From the NCBI GenBank assembly GCA_028583685.1, contig JAMXIF010000043.1, forward strand, positions 11,930,109 through 11,994,108: a stretch of 64,000 nt of DNA, in the 5' to 3' direction. This document shows positions 32,160 to 43,470 of this stretch, one piece after another (positions within the stretch are counted from its first letter, which is position 1; every line of letters starts with the position of its first letter). The translations under genes were made by a program, and so were the position numbers. This DNA is from Petaurus breviceps papuanus. Taxonomy: Eukaryota; Chordata; Mammalia; Diprotodontia; Petauridae. Below the pieces are notes generated by a model. The model was given only the letters and a program-made list of their open reading frames with translations, was not told the origin of the DNA and made no database searches.

Positions 32160-32325
32160 CGTGGTCATGACAAGATCAAGGTTTGAAGGCCAAACTGTCA
32201 CTAACTTGATAAGTGACCTTGGCAAAGTCAGTTCCTGTCTCTGGGCCTCAGTTTTCTCATCTGCAAAAAGACAGAGTTAAACACTTTCCAAGGTCCTTTC
32301 CAGATTTAAATTCTGTGTAATTTCT
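32160..32325 (+). mobile_element. MIR-type SINE
   Basis: 'ataagtgaccttggcaaagt', 'ctctgggcctcagttttctc', 'atctgcaaaaagacagagtt' and 'aaggtcctttccagatttaa' follow a MIR core and 3' end. Confidence 0.75.
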
Positions 32326-32885
32326 TAGATAAGGACAATAGTTAGCTGAAGGTTTTTGATTCCCTTGGACTCTATCATCTCTAGCTAGAGATCTGACATT
32401 TATTATACTCCAGGGTAAAGTAAAAGACTTTTTTCATGTGAATTTTTTGCTTACTTTTAATTTGGAATCATTTTTTTTTTGCAGCAGTTTGGCGAGTTTG
32501 CCCAACCTGCTCTGGGGTTGTAATCAGCCCATGATGTAGTATTGTTATAATTTCTTATTTTCATTAAAGTGCCCTAAGGATTTCTAACATTTGATGCCAA
32601 CAAATTTAAATTAATTTTATTGTAAAAATCGTAAAATGACAGAGTTACTGAAATTCCTTTTAGATTGGTTTTTAAGTAGAAAACCAAAGAGAGAGGTTGT
32701 AGACACTTGGGAAATAGTGTAAAAGTGTGACAATGGAGCTATCAATTCTAAATCAGGTAAGGGGATATTTGGAGAAAAAAAAAAACAACAGTTCACTCTA
32801 CATAAATCCTTGGAATGGGATAAGATACTAAGGAGTGTAACAAGTGACTACGAGTAATCTAAGTATGTAGCCCTATATATAAGCT
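32326..32885. other. Unassigned intergenic sequence
   Basis: AT-rich. Nothing recognised. Confidence 0.3.
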
Positions 32886-32889
32886 AGTA

Positions 32890-33020
32890 ACTCTCTCCTC
32901 TGTGTGTGTGTCTCTCTCTGTCTGTCTGTGTGTATGTGTATCTCTGTCTGTGTGTGTGTCTCTCTCTCTCTGTGTCTCTGTGTGTGCCTCTGTCTCTGTG
33001 TCTCTCTCTTTGAGTGGGTG

Positions 33021-33057
<37 letters not shown>
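32890..33057. repeat. (TG)n/(TCTG)n microsatellite, 165 bp
   Basis: Alternating TGTG, TCTC and TGTC blocks ending in a pure (TG)n. The reverse-strand 67-aa frame is an artefact. Confidence 0.96.
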
Positions 33058-33059
<2 letters not shown>

Positions 33060-33510
33060 CATGGAGAAGAATTTAAGTGATCACAATTATTACTGATTAG
33101 TAAAGAAGGTAGAAGCAAGTTAGCTAATTAATATTCTTCTAATTTCTTCTACTTTTTTGACATTGAAATGTATTTCAACATAGCCTTGTCACTTCTCCAT
33201 TGTGCTCTAACAGAAGAATGACAGATCAATAATTTGAAGACTATCGTTAAATGATTTTAGATGTGAACATAACATGGAAGCAAGCAGTGACTCCCATTTT
33301 CACTCACTATAGATGCTGGGGTATAGGACAAAGAGCAAGGCTACTGAATATTAAAGGAGATATGTCCATAAAGGGGAAAGACAATGTGGCTTTCTACAGT
33401 CACTGTCAGCACATGTCTTACTCCTATTCTTATCTTCTTATTTATGCTAATATAATCAGCATTCTCTAAGGTCATAGATAATATGCTATTATTTTAACAT
33501 AAAGATACTA
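33058..33510. other. Unassigned intergenic sequence
   Basis: Nothing recognised. Confidence 0.3.
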
Positions 33511-33515
33511 CTAGA

Positions 33516-34825
33516 GGGGAGGCAGAACCAAGATGGTGGGGTAAAAACCAAGATGGTGAACTTGCTTGAGCTCACTCCCCAATCACATCCAATACCTATA
33601 AATAATTCATCTATACAAATTTTAGAGCAACAGAACCCACAAAATGACAGAGTGAAATACATCTGCTGCTGTATGCAGCCTGGCAAACCAAAAGGAAGAG
33701 TCTACCACACCAGGCTGGAAATGTAGTGCAGTCCCATGTGGGCTGCACTGGCACAGACTGATAGCACACACCAGTCAGAGCAGACCTCAAGGGACTGAAT
33801 CATTGGCAGCTATGGTGGTATCCAGACTTTTCAACCCATAAATGCCAAAGAGAAAGTAAAATGTCAGTGAAGAAACTCTGTTGGACCTGGGTGAGAGAAG
33901 AGCACAGTAAGGTCCCTGCCCCTGGGGTGGCAGAGATGGTGGTAGCTGCAGCCACTGAAACAGTGGCTGTTTCTGGAGCTCCAGGCCCACAGATGGTGAG
34001 GGGACCAAGTGGCTGACAAGAGGGAAAATGTAGGAATCTCTTTGCTTGTGATAAAGCAGGATTCTCTTGCTTTGTCCTGCGTGGATCTGGGTTGTAATTT
34101 TGGGTGGCAGTGCTGGGGTGAGGAAAGCTGGCATGGCAGAGCTTGTTGAGGCTGTGGAAAGGAAGTCCTCCTCACAGTTCTGAGTCAGGTGCCTAGAAGA
34201 AGCTCTGACAACTGCTTCACAAAACCCCAGAAATTTGGTACACAGCACTCTACTCTGAAAGCAGAGTTCTACTGTGGCAAAGAACTCAAAAGTCAAGTCA
34301 TTGACTGGCAAGATGAGAAAGCAGAGAAAATGAAATCAGACTACAGAATCATTCTTTGGTGACAAAGGTGGTCAAAACACAGAACCAGAAGAAGTCCACA
34401 AAATCAAAACTGCATGGAAAGCCTCCAAGAGAAATATGAATTGGTCGCAGACCACAGAGAAGCTCAAAAAAGTTTTCAAAATAAACTAAAAGAATTGGAG
34501 GAAAAATTGGGAAGAGAAATGAGGTGATGCAAGACAATCATGGAAAACGAATCAACAGCTTGCTAAAGGAGACCTCCCCCAAAATACTGAAGAAAATAAC
34601 AGCTTAAAAAATAGACTACTCAAATGGCAAAAGAGGTCCAAAAAGCTAATGAGGATAAAAATGCCTTAAAAAGAATTGGCCAGATGGCAAAGAAAAATCA
34701 AGAACTCACTGAAGAAAATAATCTCTTTAAAATTAGATTGGAACAAATGGAAGCTAATGACTTTATGAGAAATCAAGATATTATAAAATAGATCCAAAAG
34801 AATGAAAAAATAGAAGATAATAGAA
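33516..34825 (+). mobile_element. Old L1-type 5' half (5' UTR and ORF1 N-terminal part), lacking its 3' part
   Basis: Starts with L1-like 'ggcagaaccaagatggtggg'; the string aaccaagatggtg occurs twice (33526-33538, 33546-33558). 'aacagaacccacaaaatgac' at 33629 matches the 5' UTR of the young L1 at 19088. From about 34310 the sequence is ORF1-like coiled coil: frames read KSFQNKLKELEEKLGREM and QELTEENNLFKIRLEQME, with stops between. It ends in an AT-rich microsatellite near 34830 where ORF1 should go on, so ORF2 and the tail are absent. It may be L1 or HAL1. The reverse-strand frames at 33787-34311 are incidental. Confidence 0.75.
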
Positions 34826-34827
34826 AC

Positions 34828-34936
34828 AGATATATGCATATGTGTTTATGTGTATGTATTTGTGCATATGTGTATATATGTAAATACATGTATACACATG
34901 TGTGTATGTATATCTATATCTATATATATATATATG
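34828..34936. repeat. (TA/TG)n microsatellite
   Basis: ATGTGTATATATG-type repeats, ending in pure TA. Confidence 0.93.
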
Positions 34937-35384
34937 AATTTGTCATCATATATGAGGGTTTATCATCACATAGTCTTTAGTCAAAATCATTTTAGCCAAT
35001 GTTTTTAAATTTTTGTATGTGAAAAAATTTTTTTAGAATGTGAAAAAAAGTTCATGGACTTCTAAATCATGGTTACATTTTAGTTTCCGTTAATTGAGAA
35101 AATAACTAACTATTTTTTTAAAGCTGCTATGAATTCAGAGTTTTCTAATAATCTAGCATTCCAAAGGACATGGCACCTAATCAATTAGTGTACTCCCTCC
35201 AAATAGTGCAAATCACACCTAGCCATACCTTCCAATCTTTGTATTTCCTAGGCATGTTAATGAACACATTCACCACTATGGTTACACCAAAACCCAAAGA
35301 TCTTCCTTACATCTTCCTGATTTCATGTTCATCAATTTTCCCTTGCTCTTGGAACATGACCAACCCATTTCTTTTTCTTTCATT
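34937..35384. other. Unassigned intergenic sequence
   Basis: No family recognised. The 35170-35388 forward frame shows no domain. Confidence 0.3.
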
Positions 35385-35445
35385 TTAACAATAAACAAGT
35401 ATTTACTAAGCATCTGTTTTGTGCCAAATACAGTGCGTAGCAATG
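35385..35445 (-). mobile_element. L2 3'-end scrap
   Basis: 'aacaagtatttactaagcat' and 'tgtgccaaatacagtgcgta' are the complement of the L2 terminus. Confidence 0.5.
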
Positions 35446-35618
35446 CATTTTTCTGATGGATTCATTAGGCCATTTCTCCTAACTTATTTATAACATATTG
35501 AAGCCTGTCCACACCAAATATGGCATTAAACATTTTCATCTGAGTAATGTTATATTTCTGTTCTTCAGAGATATCAGGATTCCATGATTCACAATCATAC
35601 AATATCTTTAAAATGTTG

Positions 35619-35620
<2 letters not shown>

Positions 35621-35664
<44 letters not shown>

Positions 35665-35764
35665 NNNNNNNNNNNNNNNNNNNNNNNNNNNNNNNNNNNN
35701 NNNNNNNNNNNNNNNNNNNNNNNNNNNNNNNNNNNNNNNNNNNNNNNNNNNNNNNNNNNNNNNN

Positions 35765-35799
<35 letters not shown>
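35621..35799. repeat. (GA)n microsatellite with a 100-base gap
   Basis: Pure GA on both sides of 100 N at 35665-35764. The round size marks a gap of unknown length. All four open frames across it are artefacts. Confidence 0.98.
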
Positions 35800-35800
<1 letters not shown>

Positions 35801-36340
35801 TTGTTTCAAAGAGAAGTTTTGAGTAAGTCAAAAATGGTTTAGTCACTTAAAAACAAATTGTTCCACTCTACTCCTACTCTGTTGTACATTTGGGGTATCT
35901 GTCCCACATATAAATAATGATATACCATGTCCATCACATTATGACAAAGAACCACTGCCTACAAATTTTACAGTCTGGTCAGTAGGATTTAAATTCAGGG
36001 AAAACACGGAGAGAGACCAATAAAGATATGGGAGAATCCTCTTAGAGATCTACCCCAAAAAATTGTACTGTGGGGGAAGGGGCTTTGGGGAGCTCAACTT
36101 AAGTTCTGTCAGCAGATTTTCTTGGAACTTAACTGGCTGCCAAAAAACTTCCTTTTCCTTGTTTAGTTTGGTTAAGAGTATTTTATTTATTTGTCTTTCA
36201 GCAAGAAGACGAAAAGCAAGGGCAGCATGGAGAGACAGGGAGGGTAGTGGGAGAGAGGGTTAGGGGATAGGAAGATACTCTGGGAAGAAGATATTTCTTA
36301 TTTTGAATGACATAGAGGCATTATTAAAATGGAGTTTCTT
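35800..36340. other. Unassigned intergenic sequence
   Basis: Nothing recognised. G/A-rich near 36220-36260. Confidence 0.3.
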
Positions 36341-36344
36341 AGGA

Positions 36345-36515
36345 TGGTAGCATAGTTGATATAGAGCTAGAAAGGATCTAAAAGGCTATCTAACCAAACC
36401 CCCTCATTTTACCAAGGAAAAATCTATGACCCAAGAGGATAAACGATTTGCCAAAAGTCACATGGGTAGTAAGCATCAGTGGTGGGATTTGAACCCAGGT
36501 CCTTTTACTCTTTGG
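36345..36515 (-). mobile_element. MIR-type SINE
   Basis: 'agctagaaaggatctaaaag', 'accccctcattttaccaagg', 'gatttgccaaaagtcacatg' and 'gggatttgaacccaggtcct' are the reversed MIR in full order. Confidence 0.8.
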
Positions 36516-37125
36516 TCAAAAAGAAGGAGCAATGGACTTTTTTTCCCTAATATCTCAATATGTTGCCCATACATGTATATGGAATTAATTGGACAACAGA
36601 CATTCTTCATCATCTTGTTTTTGCTTTGGTATTTTGGTTCACCATGTGGACAGTTAGGATAAAATGTTGAGTGATTGTGGTACTCACTTAGCAGGATCTG
36701 TATTGTATCTGAGGCTTGATGCTGGTAGCACATTTTCCTATAAGGTGGAGTATCTCATCATCCAATGGATTTCATCTTTAACTTGGTCTCTGCATTAACC
36801 TTCATCCATGACAGTGGCAAAAAGCTTTGGCAAGCATTCATTTCCTCAATTTATGTTTTACTTTATATTAATAATCAGAAGACTGTTGGACAAAAAATAT
36901 CTGTTGCCGCACAGTAGCTTGTATGATGTTGACATGCATAAAGGATACTGTGATGGAAGAAAGCCTTAAAGTTGGTATTTTATTCTATTGAACAAATGAA
37001 TTTCTATTTTATTAATCAAAACATTTTCTACGTATATTTGAAAAAGTCTTGCCAATTTGCATGTAGATTGGTATGCACCTGGATTCATGAGTTCCTTGTA
37101 GTCCATATGCATATTCCATACTGAA
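36516..37125. other. Unassigned sequence, possibly an old LINE relic
   Basis: 'gccttcatccatgacagtgg' type segments near 36790 and the AT-rich remainder could belong to an old reverse-oriented LINE, perhaps RTE. I cannot support this beyond a weak impression. Confidence 0.25.
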
Positions 37126-37129
37126 TCAT

Positions 37130-37282
37130 AGGACCAGAGATCTAGAGCTGTCAGAGAACTTAGAGGTCACCTAGTCCGCACTACTCATGAGGAAATTGAG
37201 GACCAGAAAAGTTAAATAACTTGTCCATTATCATAAAAGAAATAAGTGGTAGGGGCAGGATTTCAACCCAGATCCCTCAACC
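37130..37282 (-). mobile_element. MIR-type SINE
   Basis: 'gatctagagctgtcagagaa', 'cttagaggtcacctagtccg', 'actcatgaggaaattgagga' and 'caggatttcaacccagatcc' follow the reversed MIR. Confidence 0.8.
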
Positions 37283-37305
37283 ACACACACACACACACAC
37301 ACACA
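37283..37305. repeat. (CA)n microsatellite between two MIRs
   Basis: Eleven CA units at the boundary of two oppositely oriented MIR elements. Confidence 0.9.
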
Positions 37306-37505
37306 GCATGATGTAGTGGATAGAGGGCTGGATCTGGAATAAGGGACTCAAGTTCAAATTCTTCCTTAAATACTTACTAGCTTTTTCAAGTTGGGCAAAA
37401 CATTTAATTTCTTTGGGCACCAATTTACTAATCTTTAAATCATGGGGGCTTGAATTAATGACCTCTGTGGTCTCTTCTAGTTTTAAAAGTATGATTATGG
37501 ATCTT
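37306..37505 (+). mobile_element. MIR-type SINE
   Basis: 'gcatgatgtagtggatagag', 'tactagctttttcaagttgg', 'accaatttactaatctttaa' and 'tgacctctgtggtctcttct' are a whole MIR in forward order. Confidence 0.75.
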
Positions 37506-38115
37506 TAAGTTCAGCCCTCTTTTTGCATTGTAGGATCCTGACTCCCTGAATGACATATCTCTTCCATACAGAATGGAGTTTTGATGGGAAGGAAGATGTG
37601 CTAACCCTAGACTCAGGAACAATCTGCATGTGTGTCCAAACCCTTTTCCCCATATGAATATAAAGAACTATGTCTCCTCACCCTAAAGAACATATAAAAG
37701 GTAAGCTCAGAGATTCTAGAAATATGGGGAAATGAAATTATTCATTGAAATTCAGACTAGAGAAATGAAAATAAACAGACTCAAAGGAAACACATCTAAA
37801 AGCTTTTTGTTTCCTCAAGTACTTGACATCTTGTGTTCTAAAACCCAAACAGTTCTTAGGAAGACTGTGAGCAATATGTACTCTTGACAAGTACCTCCCT
37901 TAACAAGTACCTCCCCCGCCATCTCTATGCCCTAAATCACAATGAGTAGACCATCCTGTTGCCAATGATCAACCATCATCTCAAGAAGTGAACATAATCA
38001 AAAGCTAAATCAAATAAATATGTCTTACTCTCTTATCTGAAGTCAGCCAAGTTCTATTTTCTGGTGGATAGCCAAGAGGAATGAGTGCCAAAGGCATATG
38101 GCTATGGGCACATCT
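37506..38115. other. Unassigned intergenic sequence
   Basis: Nothing recognised. Confidence 0.3.
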
Positions 38116-38119
38116 GTGC

Positions 38120-38420
38120 CAGAAAGATGTCAACAAATTGGAGGGGATTCAGAGAAGAGCAGCATGTGTGATTAAGAGGCTGGAAGAATTAACTTATGAG
38201 GGAGATTAAAAGAGTTAAGTATGTATACATTGGTTAATCAATGTATAGAAAGGCATTGATGGTGGAGGGAATTTGAAGTATCTACAAGTGTTTACAAGAT
38301 TACTAGCAGTAAAGGAACAAGAGGAAATAAAGACTTGGAGCTAAGAGGCAATGGAGAATAAGACAAAAAGGAGTCTGGCTATCAGGAACATTTCCGAGCA
38401 ATAATCCTGGCTTAAAATAG
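38120..38420 (+). mobile_element. CR1/L3 LINE 3'-UTR fragment
   Basis: 'ggaggggattcagagaagag', 'gattaagaggctggaagaat' and 'aacaagaggaaataaagact' follow the L3 3' UTR as in the copies at 27.1 and 51.4 kb. Confidence 0.5.
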
Positions 38421-38440
38421 AATTATCATTCCCTTACCCC

Positions 38441-38486
<46 letters not shown>
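38441..38486. repeat. (CA)n microsatellite
   Basis: Pure CA with one CG step near the end. Confidence 0.96.
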
Positions 38487-38689
38487 TGTCCATCAGATAA
38501 AAAACTAGTCAAAGTAAGAGAATGTTCAAAGATTTGGTGATATGACAAGAAATCCTTTGTAAAGTAGAAACCCCACTCCATTTCCCTTTCAACCCTTCTC
38601 AATGTCATCTGTATCCATTTGCCTTTCCCAAGGTTCCCAAGCAAGTCATATTAAACCCTAGTTCTTTAGGGGATTCTGGGGATATTGAA

Positions 38690-41600
38690 AAGTAGCTCAG
38701 AAATTTCCAAGCTCTCCAGATTTCCTCCATAAACAGAAAGAAAATGACCACAAAATGAATGTAGAACAGCAAAAATAAAGGGTTAAAGCAACTGGTTTCC
38801 TAAGAAAACTTGAGAGGACCTTCAGGAACTGAGGTCTGACCTGAGAGAGGTATAGACACCTACAGACCAACTCCACTGAATCAACAAATAGTAGCCCCTG
38901 AAAGTAGTTTCCTTGGGAAGTCAAATAGGCCTAAAGAAATTTTACCTCACAGCCTCAGGAATTTTCACCTCATAAACTTGTACCTCATCTAAGAAACAGA
39001 AGGTAGCTGAGAAGACTGAAGCCTCCTTCCCCTCCTGCCACTGATTTCTATAAGCCAGGCCTAGCAGTGCTGACTAGAGGTGACTTCAAGCTGTGACTGT
39101 GAGTGAGGAAGAGTAAGCGAGTGCCATATCACAGGGAGCAAGAATATTTTCAGAACATCCTAGCTGGGGACCCTAACTGTGGCTTAGGGCAAGAGTACCT
39201 GATGTTGAGCCCCTGAACAAAATTCTGGAAATAACAGTAAGGAGTACTTGGGGCATAGGGCAGCATTATCCACAACTAAGGATTAAAACCTATTTATAAT
39301 AACAAGCTGCTAAAATAAAACAAAACAAAATAAAGAAAAAATTAGTAAGCAAAGGAAAGAGAATCTAACCACAGACAGATAAGTTGGTATAAAAGAACAT
39401 CTAGGTTTAAATTTAGAGAAAGATAATGAGGTAAAAAAAGCCACTCCTACCCCAAAGAGTAACATCAAATGGTCACAACCGCAAAATGAGTTCTTGGAAG
39501 AACTTAAAAAGGAATTAAAAAATCAAATAAGGGAAATCAAGGAAGAATTAGGAAAAAACATAAAAACAATTCAAAAAATTATGAAAAGAAAATTAATCAA
39601 TTGGGAAAAGAGGTCTACAATCTTAAGAAGAAAATTACTCCTTGTAAACTAGAATTGGGCGAGAGGAATCTTTTATGAGACACTAAAAATAATAAAACTA
39701 GGGAAAAATAGAAAAGAAACTGAAATATCTTATTAGAAAACAACCACTCTGAAGGGCAGTCAGAGGAGAGACAATATAAGAATGTTCTACTCAAAAGCTG
39801 TGATAAAAAAAAATTGGATGCAATATTATAAGAACTTATTAAGGAAAATTGTCCTGAAGTTCTAGAACAAGAGAGTAAAGTTGAAAAAAAAAGTTGAAAA
39901 AAATCTACCATTCATCACCTGAAAGAAATCCCAAGGAGGAAAACTTATAAGAATGTCAGAGCCAATTTTCAAAGTTCCTAGGTTAAAGAACAAATATTGC
40001 AAGCAACAAGAAAAAAATAATTTAAATACTTAGGAAATACGATCATCATTTCACAAGACTTAGCAGCTTCTATTTTAAAAGAGTATATGTCTTGGAATAT
40101 TATATTTTGAAAAGCAAAAGGGCTGAGGTTGTGTCCAAGAATACCTTACTCAGCAAAATTGAATATAATCCTCAATGAAAAAAGTGCATATTTGACAAAT
40201 AGAAAGACTTTTAGATATTTGTAACAATACTAATAACAAAACAACCAGAATTCATTGTAAAATATGATATAAAAGATTCAGAAGAAATATAAAGAACATA
40301 TAAAGGACTAATTTTAAGGCACTTATTAAGGTCAAGCATTACTTATTATAAATAAATACATATATATGAAATATTATCAGTATTAAAAAACTGTCATCAT
40401 TACTAAAATTGCTTGAAAGAAAGGTTGGGGCTGAGTTGTATATGATGGGGTGATTCTAAAAATCATGATTTGGTAGGAGAAGGTAAAAGCAAGTATATAA
40501 TAAAAATGGGGGCATGAAAAGAAAAACTAATACAGAGGAAGCAGCAACAGTGAAGGACTGGTAATGTTGGAACCTTCCTTTCATCTGAGTTGAAGAGGAT
40601 ACAATATGTACATCTATAAGGCTGTAGAAGTCATCTGAACAGGTAGAAGGAAGAAAACTGGGGGACAGAGTTGGGGAGGGAATCTTAGAGGGGTAAATGG
40701 ATTGAGATTTTGGAGGGTGGGAGGAGAGAACATAGAGGCACTTTTGAAGTGGTATATGGATTGAGATTGGGCAGTGGAAGGCTAGAGGGAGAGGAAAATC
40801 TAACAGGGATAGGGTAAAAAGTAAGGTTGAGAAAGAAAATAGTAAAAATAAGATGGAGAGAAATTCACAAATAGCAATCATAAATTTGAATGTGAAGGGG
40901 ATGTTTGTATCAGCTCTCATTGTCGTGGTAAAGAACTGGAAAATGCAGGACTCCTCATCAATTGGGAAATGCTAAACCAGTTGTGTATATGGTTGTGATA
41001 GAATACTACTGTGGTATAAGAAATGATGAGTTCAGGGGCAGCTAGGTGGCACAGTGAGTAAGAGTGCCGGCCCCAGAGTCAGGTGACCTGGGATCGGTTC
41101 CGGCCTCAGATATTTAACACCCACACAAAAAAATAACTGTATAAACTTGAGCAAGTTACTTAACCCTGATTGTTTAAAAAAAAAAAGAAATGATGAGTTC
41201 ATTGATCTTAGGCAATGAAAGACTTGAACGACCTGAAGAGCAAAATTAACGAAACTGAGAGAACATTGTATACAGTAAGAGCAATATTGTTTAAAGAAGG
41301 ACTTTGAGTGACTAAGTCATGTTGAATATTATAAATACACAAATTGAAAATAAAAATATATGAAGAAAGATACTATCTGCATCCAGAGAAAGAACTGATA
41401 AATGTAAGTGTGTATAGAATAATTTTACCTAGATATACATATGTGTGTGATTTTTCTAATGGTAGCCATCTCTAAAAAGGTGGGGCTGAAGTGGAGAGGG
41501 AAGAACTAAAGGGAAAAATAGAAATTTACATGATAACTTGTATATTTGGAGGGAACAGCAAGTTGTATGTGGTAGATTTGCCGTTTCATGTGCAAACCAT

Positions 41601-41693
41601 CTTTTTATTGTACTATGTTCTGGAAATGCTTGTTTTGTTACCTAAATTGAAAATAAGATAAATTTTTAAAAATAAACATTTTTAAAAACAACT
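38690..41693 (+). mobile_element. HAL1 (half-L1) non-autonomous LINE, with SINE insert
   Basis: HAL1 elements keep an L1-type ORF1 and 3' UTR but lack ORF2 and depend on L1 in trans. Here a 5' UTR is followed by ORF1 remnants (about 39370-40180): charged coiled-coil sequence, NCPEVLEQE-like sequence near 39850, ILQATRKK near 39990, NTIIISQDLAASILKE near 40036-40083. At 40861-40900 the sequence is the start of L1 ORF2 (compare 21050-21080) and at 40901 it passes straight into the end of ORF2 (compare 24616-24660). Then comes a 3' UTR ending in an A-rich tail near 41690. ORF1 is broken throughout. The 5' boundary is approximate. Confidence 0.82.
41035..41184 (+). mobile_element. Short tRNA-derived marsupial SINE inside HAL1
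   Basis: 'ggggcagctaggtggcacag', 'gtgccggccccagagtcagg', B-box-like 'gatcggttccgg', 'gcaagttacttaaccctgat' and an A tail. Exact 17-bp duplications aagaaatgatgagttca at 41018-41034 and 41185-41201. Confidence 0.95.
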
Positions 41694-42075
41694 TACTTGT
41701 CTAGATCCTCCTCAGTAAGATGTCACTTCTAAGCAGAATCCCATGTACTAGGAAATTTCTGTTCTTCCAACTCTAATAAAATCATGTATTTCCTTAGGTC
41801 TCTTCTAGGTGACTGGTTTAACTAATTCATACTAGCCTATTACTAACCAATAACCGACCAGTCCCAGAAAGTATTCAAAGAAATGTTACTTGCCTAGTAC
41901 TTAAAACCTAAAGAATAAGGAATTACAGGCACTAAGGTTTAATATTTCTAGTAGGAGATTTGGTATTATCCCAGTAACTAATAATTCAGTGTAACATCTA
42001 ATTTGAATTTGAGGTACTAAAGGTGTTTTTGCAATTGTATTTGTCTTTTGGAATCACTAAAAGTTCAGAGAAAGT
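41694..42075. other. Unassigned intergenic sequence
   Basis: Nothing recognised. Confidence 0.3.
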
Positions 42076-42081
42076 CTCCAG

Positions 42082-42528
42082 CAAAGGGATTCTTAACGTT
42101 TTTGTATCATGGACCCCTTTTGCAGACTGATGTAACCTATAGAGTGGGCAGCTAGGTGGTACAGTGGTTAGAGTGCCAAGCCTGGAGTCAGGAAGACCTA
42201 AATTCAAATCTGGTCTCTGAAACTTAACTAGCTGTGTGACTCTGAGCTTAACCATATTTGCCTCAGTTTCCTCATCTATAAAATGAACTGGAGAAGGAAA
42301 TGGCAAACCATTTCAGTATCTTTGGCAAGAAAACACCCAAAAGGGATGACAAAATCAGATACAAGTGAAAAATGACTAAACAACAATAAAGGTAACCTAT
42401 AGGGACCCCTCATTGACTAATGTTCATAAATATATAAAATAAAATGCATAGGATTACAAAGGAAGCCAATTATATTGAAATAACAGAAAAAAAATAAAAA
42501 ATCAAAGACCTCTAGTTAAGAGCTACTG
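42082..42528 (+). mobile_element. Non-autonomous hAT-type DNA transposon, split by a SINE
   Basis: The left arm 'gggattcttaacgtttttgt' and 'atggaccccttttgcagact', and the right arm 'aaatgcataggattacaaag' ending 'tctagttaagagctactg', form imperfect inverted termini (gattcttaac against gttaagagct). The layout agrees with the common marsupial 'caggggttcttaacc...ggttaagaacccctg' hAT-derived element. It carries no transposase. The SINE at 42143-42391 sits within. Target duplications are not clear. Confidence 0.7.
42143..42391 (+). mobile_element. Long tRNA-derived marsupial SINE (MAR1-like) inside the hAT element
   Basis: 'gggcagctaggtggtacagt', 'gcctggagtcaggaagacct', 'cctcagtttcctcatctata', 'aactggagaaggaaatggc', 'cagtatctttggcaagaaaa', ending 'actaaacaacaataaag'. 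Exact 11-bp duplications gtaacctatag at 42132-42142 and 42392-42402. Confidence 0.93.
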
Positions 42529-42884
42529 CTCCCTCATTTCATATCTAACAATGGAAAACTCTGTTCTCTAATTAACCCAGCATGGATTTCTCATTTTTCA
42601 GATAGCTATGAATTGAAAGATCTTGAGCTATCACTGGCTCTTCTAGATAGAATTGAATGGTCTTGAATAGAGTGAATTCTTCTTTATGGAAAGGAAAAGA
42701 CTGAAAAACAGCCAGAGCAATGCATGCGATAACTTCGATTGTGTCCTCCTAGATGTAAAGGAACAGATCATATCACCTCTCATATCTCTAGTTCCCAAAG
42801 GTAATAATTTGGACAGTAATAATTTAGACAGTACATTACAATTCACAAAAGGCTTTTCTTCTAACAACTTTTTGAAAAAAAAAG
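42529..42884. other. Unassigned intergenic sequence
   Basis: Nothing recognised. Confidence 0.3.
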
Positions 42885-43040
42885 GTGTAATTATCCCACT
42901 TTTCAAATAATGGAAATAAGGGTCTTATAGACTATGTATTTTGGCCAGGGCTACATAATCAATGCAAGGCAAAATTGGAGCTTCATTCCAATAGTTTTGA
43001 TTCCCAAATCTATCCATTATCCATTGTTCCATCCCATCTA
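42885..43040 (-). mobile_element. MIR-type SINE fragment
   Basis: 'atcccacttttcaaataatg', 'ggccagggctacataatcaa' and 'aattggagcttcattccaat' resemble reversed MIR. Diverged. Confidence 0.4.
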
Positions 43041-43119
43041 TTTGCATGCCTGCTTCAGGATAATACCCTAGAGACCTTAAAATGGCACAGCCCCTTAAAT
43101 TGTCAGGCTCAGAATGGTT

Positions 43120-43470
43120 TATCAGGGGGTGGGTAACCTGCGGCCTCGAAGCTACATGTAGTGTCATTTCTCTCTCCTATTAGATTTTGAGATCTTTGAG
43201 AGCAGAAGACACGTTTACATCTTTATTTGTATCCACAGTACTTGATAAAGGGCCTGGCATACAGAAAGTACTTAATGATATGTTTGTTGACTAAATGATT
43301 AATTAAAAATATTGTTCTTGAATGAGTGTTTAAGTTATAGAAAATATTATGTTTTTCCCTAACTGAATTAAAATGTCCTTACCTCTCCAGGAGCCTTGAG
43401 GCCACATGTGGTCCTCTAGGTCCTCCAGTGTGGCCCTTTGACTGAATACAAACTTCACAGAACTGTTCTG
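43120..43470. mobile_element. Fragments of a hAT-type MITE around an L2 end
   Basis: 'gggtgggtaacctgcggcct' at 43126 and 'ttgaggccacatgtggtcct' at 43397 are the two recognisable pieces of a marsupial repeat that begins 'ggggtggggaacctgcggcc'. Both are in the same direction, with L2 3'-end sequence (43165-43310) between them. Whether L2 inserted into the MITE or the pieces came separately is unclear. Confidence 0.45.
43165..43310 (+). mobile_element. L2 LINE 3' end
   Basis: 'gattttgagatctttgagag', 'atttgtatccacagtacttg', 'gggcctggcatacagaaagt' and 'gtttgttgactaaatgatt' are the L2 terminus. Confidence 0.75.

Noticed and set aside
35465-35846. Four long open frames on both strands
   Set aside because: Produced by (GA)n and 100 N. 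No sequence outside the repeat supports coding.
41035-41184. Possible tRNA genes at SINE heads (also at 26898, 54181, 58209)
   Set aside because: A and B box-like motifs are present, but no cloverleaf can be completed and the sequences continue into SINE bodies with A tails and target duplications.
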